From positions 1,233,001 to 1,297,000 of the forward strand of contig NZ_CP122539.1 in NCBI RefSeq assembly GCF_029853675.1: DNA of 64,000 nucleotides, written 5' to 3'. Below the pieces are notes generated by a model. The model saw only the letters and a program-made list of their open reading frames with translations, made no database searches and had not been told where the DNA came from. This DNA is from Tenacibaculum tangerinum. Its GTDB lineage: Bacteria > Bacteroidota > Bacteroidia > Flavobacteriales > Flavobacteriaceae. This document shows, one piece after another, positions 27,901 to 39,900 of this stretch (the first letter of the stretch is position 1; every line of letters starts with the position of its first letter). The position numbers and the translations under genes were made by a program.

Positions 27901-30900
27901 CACGGCTACCTTAGCTATAAGCGACACTTCAAGCTTGTACGGCAATGCCTATTATGTGGTGATTGGCCATACAGACAATGTGTGTATAGAAGAAACCTAT
28001 TCGGCCTTTTTACTAGCAGATCCTTGCGATCCTATTGCTTCAGGCAATACCGACACCGATGACGATGGCGTTGCAGATATCTGTGATCTCGATGACGACA
28101 ATGATGGGATTTTGGATGTGAATGAATATGGCGATCTAATTGAACTTACTCCGGCAAATTTGGGTTTGGGTCTTGATGAAGTAAACGCTACTGTGACAAA
28201 TGTAGATATAAGTAATTTATTAGGATTACCTGCAGGCACCATTCTAGTATCGGGAACTGGAATTCATACAGGAGGTGCTGCTGCACCAACTAATTTTTGG
28301 AGCGGGTCAGGTAGACCAGTAACAAACATCCAAATAACTACATTACCGGGTTATGGCGTATACACGCAATTTATTATTGATGGTGCTTTAGATCCTTTTG
28401 ACGTTGAAGAACTCATTAGTAACGATGGTGTGTCTTACACACGTTTTGCAGGGGAAGTTACACCCCCGGCAAATGTGTTATACTTTGATTATGGTGTCGA
28501 GAACACCAGTGGCGTAACTTATGAACCGTTTGTTTTAGATAATGTTGGTTTTAAGTCTAATGCACCTGTTTCCAATTTTTCCTTTTATAACCTAAAAGCT
28601 AATCCACAGATTTCAAACTTTAAAATTTATATAGTTCCACCCCTAGATACCGATGATGATGGATTACCAAACCACCTCGACCTCGACTCCGACAACGATG
28701 GTTGTTTTGATGTGGTAGAATCTGGTGGATTAGATGGCAATAACGATGGTATTTTAGATGATGGAAGTAACACACCCCCAGCCGTAGTAGTAGATGGAAA
28801 TGGACAGGTAACCAACGGTACGGGAGGTTATGATGGCGCTACAGGCAATGAGTACAGTGCCATAGCGCTAAACACTACTGCTACACCACAGGACCAAACA
28901 GTTACCAACGCCGCCCCTGCAAGTTTTTCGGTAACTACAAGTGCGTCTACAGCAACAAGTTATACTGCGGGTACGCCAGTATATGGCACCCCTGGAAATG
29001 CCGATGCAGGGATTACCTACCAATGGTACCTAGGCGACCCCAATACAAGTGGCACACCCTTAAGTGATACGGGTGTGTATTCAGGAACCAGCACGGCTAC
29101 CTTAACTATAAGCGACACTTCAGTGCTCTACGGTAATGCCTATTATGTGGTGATTGGTCATACCAATTATGTATGTACAGAAACCTATTCAGCCGTTTTA
29201 TTGGCAGATAGTTGTGATCCTATTGCCTCAGGCAATACCGATACCGACAACGATGGCGTTGCAGATATCTGTGATCTCGATGACGACAATGATGGGATTT
29301 TGGATGTGAATGAGCAAAGTACTTGCGCAAACCCTACTATTGATTTAGTAGGCTTAGTAGATGACTTTGGAACTGGAACCACCAGGACTGAAACACAATA
29401 TATATCAAGCACATATACATTCGAACCATCAGGACAAGTAAATGACGGTGAATATATAGTGATTAACAATACCGGATTTATCGGTGCTTGGGGTACATGG
29501 CAGCTTCCTAATATTATTGAAGACCATACTCCAGGAGATACAAATGGTAAGATGCTTCTTGTTAATGCAGCGGTAGCTCCAGGAGAATTTTACAGAAGAA
29601 ACCTAACTGGTTTTTTGCCGAATTCAACAATGGAATTAAGATTTTGGGCGAGAGACATCTGTCCATCCTGCCCTACTAGACCGAATATAACGTATTCAAT
29701 ACGGGATATGAGCGACAATATATTGGCAACAGCCAATACAGGAGATTTTACAAGTTCTCAATGGGAAGAATTCGTTTTAACAGCAAATTCTGGGGCCAAT
29801 AATCAATTACAATTTGTCCTCATAAATAATCAAAATAATTCAAGTGGTAATGATCTTGTAATAGATGACATTTCATTTAGCAATAAGGTATGTGACACAG
29901 ACCAAGATGGTATACCAGATCATTTAGATGAAGACTCCGATAACGATGGCTGCCCCGATGTGGTAGAATCTGGTGGATTGGATACTAATAACGATGGTGT
30001 ATTAGACGGTACAGGCTTCGCTTCTAGTGGTACAGTAGAAGGTGGTACTGGCGGTTACAATGGTGCTAATGGTACAGAAACGGTAAGTGATGTCATTTCG
30101 AATGTTGCCATAGCCCCCAGCCCTGCAGCGGTTTGTCTAGGCAGTGATATTACACTCACAGCCACACCTACAGGCCTTCGCGTAACCGATTTTGGACCTA
30201 CCGGAGCCACCACAGACGATACGACCATTCCTATTCCTGCTGGAGATTATGTGTACCGTTGGTACGATACTACAGCACCTGCCACTACATTAAGTACAGC
30301 AAGCACATTAGATCTAACCAATGTCACAACAAATGGCACATACGCCGTAGAAGTAAGTACTAATAATAATACTTTTAGTGCAGACAATACTGGTTGTGGG
30401 CTTGAACAAACCATTACCGTAACAGTAAACCCATTACCCACAGCACCAACTATAAATCCTGTTAATGCGACTATATGTGCAGGAGATGACGCCGTATTTA
30501 CAGTGTCAGGAGACTCTGGAGCTGTTGTAAGTTACGACGGTGCCGCTACAGGTACAGTAACTCTAGGTGCAGGCGGAACAGCAACAATTACAGTTCCTAG
30601 TGTATCTTCGGAAACTACCATTAACGTAACGGATAGTACCAATCCAACTACGGGTTGTATTATACCTTTAACAGGTGTTAGCGCAACGGTCTCGGTAGTT
30701 TACAAGCCCATACTCACCGTAGGAGATATGACCTGTGATGCCACTACCTATACTGTGAACTACATTTCAGACGGAGCTACCATTACCGCTTCGGGGGGTA
30801 CGGTTGATCCCATTACCAATACCATTACAGGTATTGCCTTAGGCGATGATATTACCATTACCGCAAGCAATGGCGCTGGATGTGATACCACCATCAGTGT

Positions 30901-33900
30901 GACAGGTCCTGATACCTGTCCGACAGATTGTGTGCAACCAGACCTAAGCCTAGGACAAGCCGTATGTGACGGAGTGGGCGCAACAACCTATACCGTAAGC
31001 TATACCGAAAATACAGGGGCTACCCTACTGGTGGTAGGCGGTACCGATAACAACAACGGAACCATTACTGGTAACATCGGTACCAATATGACCGTAACAG
31101 CTACCAATGGAAACTGTGAACTCTCACTCGCAGTAACCAGTCCCGTAGCCTGTGACGATCCTTGTGAAAATACAGCCATCAGTATCGGAGGTACCTCGTG
31201 TGCTACCGATGGAAGTGCTACTTACGATGTTACCTTTACCGCTACTGCGGGTGCCACGGTAACTGCCTCGGTAGGAACCGTAGGTGCAGGCGTGGTAACC
31301 GACATTCCTAGTGGAACCGAAGTCGTACTTACCGTAAGCTTCCCAGGGTGTGCAGAGAATACCGTGGTGACTGTACCGAGTGCAGATTGTCCGCTATGTG
31401 ATTTACCTGTACTGACTGTGGGCGAGATCACCTGTGATGCCACTACCTATACTGTGAACTACATTTCAGACGGAGCTACCATTACCGCTTCGGGGGGTAC
31501 GGTTGATGCCACTACCAATACCATTACAGGTATTGCCTTAGGCGATGATATTACCATTACCGCAAGCAATGGCGCTGGATGTGATACCACCATCAGTGTG
31601 ACAGGTCCTGATACCTGTCCGACAGATTGTGTGCAACCAGACCTAAGCCTAGGACAAGCCGTATGTGACGGAGTGGGTGCAACAACCTATACCGTAAGCT
31701 ATACCGAAAATACAGGGGCTACCCTACTGGTGGTAGGCGGTACCGATAACAACAACGGAACCATTACCGGTAACATCGGTACCAATATGACCGTAACAGC
31801 TACCAATGGAAACTGTGAACTCTCACTCGCAGTAACCAGTCCCGTAGCCTGTGACGATCCTTGTGAAAATACAGCCATTAGTATCGGAGGTACCTCGTGT
31901 GCTACCGATGGAAGTGCTACTTACGATGTTACCTTTACCGCTACTGCGGGTGCCACAGTAACTGCCTCGGTAGGAACCGTAGGTGCAGGCGTGGTAACCG
32001 ACATTCCTAGTGGAACCGAAGTCGTACTTACCGTAAGCTTCCCAGGGTGTGCAGAAAATACCGTGGTGACTGTACCGAGTGCAGATTGTCCGCTATGTGA
32101 TTTACCTGTACTGACTGTGGGCGAGATCACCTGTGATGCCACTACCTATAGCATCACCTACTTCTCAGACGGAGCTACCATTACCGCTTCGGGGGGTACG
32201 GTTGATCCCACTACCAATACCATTACAGGTATTGCATTAGGCGATGATATTACCATTACCGCAAGCAATGGCGCTGGATGTGATACCACCATCAGTGTGA
32301 CAGGTCCTGATACCTGTCCGACAGATTGTGTGCAACCAGACCTAAGCCTAGGACAAGCCGTATGTGACGGAGTGGGTGCAACAACCTATACCGTAAGCTA
32401 TACCGAAAATACAGGGGCTACCCTACTGGTGGTAGGCGGTACCGATAACAACAACGGAACCATTACTGGTAACATCGGTACCAATATGACCGTAACAGCT
32501 ACCAATGGAAACTGTGAACTCTCACTCGCAGTAACCAGTCCCGTAGCCTGTGACGATCCTTGTGAAAATACAGCCATTAGTATCGGAGGTACCTCGTGTG
32601 CTACCGATGGAAGCGCTACTTACGATGTTACCTTTACCGCTACTGCGGGTGCCACGGTAACTGCCTCGGTAGGAACCGTAGGTGCAGGCGTGGTAACCGA
32701 CATTCCTAGTGGAACCGAGGTAGTCTTAACAGTAAGCTTCCCAGGGTGTGCAGAGAATACCGTGGTGACTGTACCGAGTGCAGATTGTCCGCTATGTGAT
32801 TTACCTGTACTGACTGCGGGCGAGATCACCTGTGATGCCACTACCTATACTGTGAATTACTTCTCAGATGGAGCTACCATTACCGCTTCCGGGGGTACGG
32901 TTGATCCCACTACCAATACCATTACAGGTATTGCCTTAGGCGATGATATTACCATTACCGCAAGCAATGGCGCTGGATGTGATACCACCATCAGTGTGAC
33001 AGGTCCTGATACCTGTCCGACAGATTGTGTGCAACCAGACCTAAGCCTAGGACAAGCCGTATGTGACGGAGTGGGTGCAACAACCTATACCGTAAGCTAT
33101 ACCGAAAATACAGGGGCTACCCTACTGGTGGTAGGCGGTACCGATAACAACAACGGAACCATTACTGGTAACATCGGTACCAATATGACCGTAACAGCTA
33201 CCAATGGAAACTGTGAACTCTCACTCGCAGTAACCAGTCCCGTAGCCTGTGACGATCCTTGTGAAAATACAGCCATTAGTATCGGAGGTACCTCGTGTGC
33301 TACCGATGGAAGCGCTACTTACGATGTTACCTTTACCGCTACTGCGGGTGCCACAGTAACTGCCTCGGTAGGAACCGTAGGTGCAGGCGTGGTAACCGAC
33401 ATTCCTAGTGGAACCGAGGTAGTCTTAACAGTAAGCTTCCCAGGGTGTGCAGAAAATACCGTGGTGACCGTACCCAGTGCAGATTGTCCGCTATGTGATT
33501 TACCTGTACTGACTGTGGGCGAGATCACCTGTGATGCCACTACCTATACTGTGAATTACTTCTCAGATGGAGCTACCATTACCGCTTCGGGGGGTACGGT
33601 TGATGCCACTACCAATACCATTACAGGTATTGCCTTAGGCGATGATATTACCATTACCGCAAGCAATGGCGTTGGATGTGATACCACCATCAGTGTGACA
33701 GGACCTGATACCTGTCCGACAGATTGTGTGCAACCAGACCTAAGCCTAGGACAAGCCGTATGTGACGGAGTGGGTGCAACAACCTATACCGTAAGCTATA
33801 CCGAAAATACAGGGGCTACCCTACTGGTGGTAGGCGGTACCGATAACAACAACGGAACCATTACTGGTAACATCGGTACCAATATGACCGTAACAGCTAC

Positions 33901-36900
33901 CAATGGAAACTGTGAACTCTCACTCGCAGTAACCAGTCCCGTAGCCTGTGACGATCCTTGTGAAAATACAGCCATTAGTATCGGAGGTACCTCGTGTGCT
34001 ACCGATGGAAGTGCTACTTACGATCTTACCTTTACCGCTACTGCGGGTGCCACGGTAACTGCCTCGGTAGGAACCGTAGGTGCAGGCGTGGTAACCGACA
34101 TTCCTAGTGGAACCGAAGTCGTACTTACCGTAAGCTTCCCAGGGTGTGCAGAGAATACCGTGGTGACTGTACCGAGTGCAGATTGTCCGCTATGTGATTT
34201 ACCTGTACTGACTGTGGGCGAGATCACCTGTGATGCCACTACCTATACTGTGAATTACTTCTCAGATGGAGCTACCATTACCGCTTCGGGGGGTACGGTT
34301 GATGCCACTACCAATACCATTACAGGTATTGCCTTAGGCGATGATATTACCATTACCGCAAGCAATGTCGCTGGATGTGATACCACCATCAGTGTGACAG
34401 GTCCTGATACCTGTCCGACAGATTGTGTGCAACCAGACCTAAGCCTAGGACAAGCCGTATGTGACGGAGTGGGTGCAACAACCTATACCGTAAGCTATAC
34501 CGAAAATACAGGGGCTACCCTACTGGTGGTAGGCGGTACCGATAACAACAACGGAACCATTACTGGTAACATCGGTACCAATATGACCGTAACCGCTACC
34601 AATGGAAACTGTGAACTCTCACTCGCAGTAACCAGTCCCGTAGCCTGTGACGATCCTTGTGAAAATACAGCCATTAGTATCGGAGGTACCTCGTGTGCTA
34701 CCGATGGAAGTGCTACTTACGATGTTACCTTTACCGCTACTGCGGGTGCCACAGTAACTGCCTCGGTAGGAACCGTAGGTGCAGGCGTGGTAACCGACAT
34801 TCCTAGTGGAACCGAGGTAGTCTTAACAGTAAGCTTCCCAGGGTGTGCAGAAAATACCGTGGTGACTGTACCGAGTGCAGATTGTCCGCTATGTGATTTA
34901 CCTGTACTGACTGTGGGCGAGATCACCTGTGATGCCACTACCTATACTGTGAATTACTTCTCAGATGGAGCTACCATTACCGCTTCGGGGGGTACGGTTG
35001 ATGCCACTACCAATACCATTACAGGTATTGCCTTAGGCGATGATATTACCATTACCGCAAGCAATGGCGCTGGATGTGATACCACCATCAGTGTGACAGG
35101 TCCTGATACCTGTCCGACAGATTGTGTACAACCAGACCTAAGCCTAGGACAAGCCGTATGTGACGGAGTGGGTGCAACAACCTATACCGTAAGCTATACC
35201 GAAAATACAGGGGCTACCCTACTGGTGGTAGGCGGTACCGATAACAACAACGGAACCATTACTGGTAACATCGGTACCAATATGACCGTAACAGCTACCA
35301 ATGGAAACTGTGAACTCTCACTCGCAGTAACCAGTCCCGTAGCCTGTGACGATCCTTGTGAAAATACAGCCATTAGTATCGGAGGTACCTCGTGTGCTAC
35401 CGATGGAAGTGCTACTTACGATGTTACCTTTACCGCTACTGCGGGTGCCACGGTAACTGCCTCGGTAGGAACCGTAGGTGCAGGCGTGGTAACCGACATT
35501 CCTAGTGGAACCGAAGTCGTACTTACCGTAAGCTTCCCAGGGTGTGCAGAGAATACCGTGGTGACTGTACCGAGTGCAGATTGTCCGCTATGTGATTTAC
35601 CTGTACTGACTGTGGGCGAGATCACCTGTGATGCCACTACCTATACTGTGAATTACTTCTCAGATGGAGCTACCATTACCGCTTCGGGGGGTACGGTTGA
35701 TGCCACTACCAATACCATTACAGGTATTGCCTTAGGCGATGATATTACCATTACCGCAAGCAATGTCGCTGGATGTGATACCACCATCAGTGTGACAGGT
35801 CCTGATACCTGTCCGACAGATTGTGTGCAACCAGACCTAAGCCTAGGACAAGCCGTATGTGACGGAGTGGGTGCAACAACCTATACCGTAAGCTATACCG
35901 AAAATACAGGGGCTACCCTACTGGTGGTAGGCGGTACCGATAACAACAACGGAACCATTACTGGTAACATCGGTACCAATATGACCGTAACCGCTACCAA
36001 TGGAAACTGTGAACTCTCACTCGCAGTAACCAGTCCCGTAGCCTGTGACGATCCTTGTGAAAATACAGCCATTAGTATCGGAGGTACCTCGTGTGCTACC
36101 GATGGAAGTGCTACTTACGATGTTACCTTTACCGCTACTGCGGGTGCCACAGTAACTGCCTCGGTAGGAACCGTAGGTGCAGGCGTGGTAACCGACATTC
36201 CTAGTGGAACCGAGGTAGTCTTAACAGTAAGCTTCCCAGGGTGTGCAGAAAATACCGTGGTGACTGTACCGAGTGCAGATTGTCCGCTATGTGATTTACC
36301 TGTACTGACTGTGGGCGAGATCACCTGTGATGCCACTACCTATACTGTGAATTACTTCTCAGATGGAGCTACCATTACCGCTTCGGGGGGTACGGTTGAT
36401 GCCACTACCAATACCATTACAGGTATTGCCTTAGGCGATGATATTACCATTACCGCAAGCAATGGCGCTGGATGTGATACCACCATCAGTGTGACAGGTC
36501 CTGATACCTGTCCGACAGATTGTGTACAACCAGACCTAAGCCTAGGACAAGCCGTATGTGACGGAGTGGGTGCAACAACCTATACCGTAAGCTATACCGA
36601 AAATACAGGGGCTACCCTACTGGTGGTAGGCGGTACCGATAACAACAACGGAACCATTACTGGTAACATCGGTACCAATATGACCGTAACAGCTACCAAT
36701 GGAAACTGTGAAATCTCACTCGCAGTAACCAGTCCCGTAGCCTGTGACGATCCTTGTGAAAATACAGCCATTAGTATCGGAGGTACCTCGTGTGCTACCG
36801 ATGGAAGTGCTACTTACGATGTTACCTTTACCGCTACTGCGGGTGCCACAGTAACTGCCTCGGTAGGAACCGTAGGTGCAGGCGTGGTAACCGACATTCC

Positions 36901-39900
36901 TAGTGGAACCGAAGTCGTACTTACCGTAAGCTTCCCAGGGTGTGCAGAGAATACCGTGGTGACTGTACCGAGTGCAGATTGTCCGCTATGTGATTTACCT
37001 GTACTGACTGTGGGCGAGATCACCTGTGATGCCACTACCTATACTGTGAATTACTTCTCAGATGGAGCTACCATTACCGCTTCGGGGGGTACGGTTGATG
37101 CCACTACCAATACCATTACAGGTATTGCCTTAGGCGATGATATTACCATTACCGCAAGCAATGTCGCTGGATGTGATACCACCATCAGTGTGACAGGTCC
37201 TGATACCTGTCCGACAGATTGTGTGCAACCAGACCTAAGCCTAGGACAAGCCGTATGTGACGGAGTGGGTGCAACAACCTATACCGTAAGCTATACCGAA
37301 AATACAGGGGCTACCCTACTGGTGGTAGGCGGTACCGATAACAACAACGGAACCATTACTGGTACCATCGGTACCAATATGACCGTAACCGCTACCAATG
37401 GAAACTGTGAACTCTCACTCGCAGTAACCAGTCCCGTAGCCTGTGACGATCCTTGTGAAAATACAGCCATTAGTATCGGAGGTACCTCGTGTGCTACCGA
37501 TGGAAGTGCTACTTACGATGTTACCTTTACCGCTACTGCGGGTGCCACAGTAACTGCCTCGGTAGGAACCGTAGGTGCAGGCGTGGTAACCGACATTCCT
37601 AGTGGAACCGAGGTAGTCTTAACAGTAAGCTTCCCAGGGTGTGCAGAAAATACCGTGGTGACTGTACCGAGTGCAGATTGTCCGCTATGTGATTTACCTG
37701 TACTGACTGTGGGCGAGATCACCTGTGATGCCACTACCTATACTGTGAATTACTTCTCAGATGGAGCTACCATTACCGCTTCGGGGGGTACGGTTGATGC
37801 CACTACCAATACCATTACAGGTATTGCCTTAGGCGATGATATTACCATTACCGCAAGCAATGGCGCTGGATGTGATACCACCATCAGTGTGACAGGTCCT
37901 GATACCTGTCCGACAGATTGTGTGCAACCAGACCTAAGCCTAGGACAAGCCGTATGTGACGGAGTGGGTGCAACAACCTATACCGTAAGCTATACCGAAA
38001 ATACAGGGGCTACCCTACTGGTGGTAGGCGGTACCGATAACAACAACGGAACCATTACTGGTAACATCGGTACCAATATGACCGTAACAGCTACCAATGG
38101 AAACTGTGAACTCTCACTCGCAGTAACCAGTCCCGTAGCCTGTGACGATCCTTGTGAAAATACAGCCATTAGTATCGGAGGTACCTCGTGTGCTACCGAT
38201 GGAAGTGCTACTTACGATGTTACCTTTACCGCTACTGCGGGTGCCACAGTAACTGCCTCGGTAGGAACCGTAGGTGCAGGCGTGGTAACCGACATTCCTA
38301 GTGGAACCGAGGTAGTCTTAACAGTAAGCTTCCCAGGGTGTGCAGAAAATACCGTGGTGACTGTACCGAGTGCAGATTGTCCGCTATGTGATTTACCTGT
38401 ACTGACTGTGGGCGAGATCACCTGTGATGCCACTACCTATAGTGTGAACTACATTTCAGACGGAGCTACCATTACCGCTTCCGGGGGTACGGTTGATGCC
38501 ACTACCAATACCATTACAGGTATTGCCTTAGGCGATGATATTACCATTACCGCAAGCAATGGCGCTGGATGTGATACCACCATCAGTGTGACAGGTCCTG
38601 ATACCTGTCCGACAGATTGTGTGCAACCAGACCTAAGCCTAGGACAAGCCGTATGTGACGGAGTGGGTGCAACAACCTATACCGTAAGCTATACCGAAAA
38701 TACAGGGGCTACCCTACTGGTGGTAGGCGGTACCGATAACAACAACGGAACCATTACTGGTAACATCGGTACCAATATGACCGTAACAGCTACCAATGGA
38801 AACTGTGAACTCTCACTCGCAGTAACCAGTCCCGTAGCCTGTGACGATCCTTGTGAAAATACAGCCATTAGTATCGGAGGTACCTCGTGTGCTACCGATG
38901 GAAGTGCTACTTACGATGTTACCTTTACCGCTACTGCGGGTGCCACAGTAACTGCCTCGGTAGGAACCGTAGGTGCAGGCGTGGTAACCGACATTCCTAG
39001 TGGAACCGAGGTAGTCTTAACAGTAAGCTTCCCAGGGTGTGCAGAGAATACCGTGGTGACTGTACCGAGTGCAGATTGTCCGCTATGTGATTTACCTGTA
39101 CTGACTGTGGGCGAGATCACCTGTGATGCCACTACCTATACTGTGAATTACTTCTCAGATGGAGCTACCATTACCGCTTCGGGGGGTACGGTTGATGCCA
39201 CTACCAATACCATTACAGGTATTGCCTTAGGCGATGATATTACCATTACAGCAAGCAATGGCGCTGGATGTGATACCACCATCAGTGTGACAGGTCCTGA
39301 TACCTGTCCGACAGATTGTGTGCAACCAGACCTAAGCCTAGGACAAGCCGTATGTGACGGAGTGGGTGCAACAACCTATACCGTAAGCTATACCGAAAAT
39401 ACAGGGGCTACCCTACTGGTGGTAGGCGGTACCGATAACAACAACGGAACCATTACCGGTAACATCGGTACCAATATGACCGTAACAGCTACCAATGGAA
39501 ACTGTGAACTCTCACTCGCAGTAACCAGTCCCGTAGCCTGTGACGATCCTTGTGAAAATACAGCCATTAGTATCGGAGGTACCTCGTGTGCTACCGATGG
39601 AAGTGCTACTTACGATCTTACCTTTACCGCTACTGCGGGTGCCACGGTAACTGCCTCGGTAGGAACCGTAAGTGCAGGCGTGGTAACCGACATTCCTAGT
39701 GGAACAGACGTAGTCTTAACAGTAAGCTTCCCAGGGTGTGCAGAAAATACCGTGGTGACTGTACCGAGTGCAGATTGTCCGCTATGCGATTTACCTGTAC
39801 TGACTGTGGGCGAGATCACCTGTGATGCCACTACCTATACTGTGAATTACTTCTCAGATGGAGCTACCATTACCGCTTCCGGGGGTACGGTTGATGCCAC

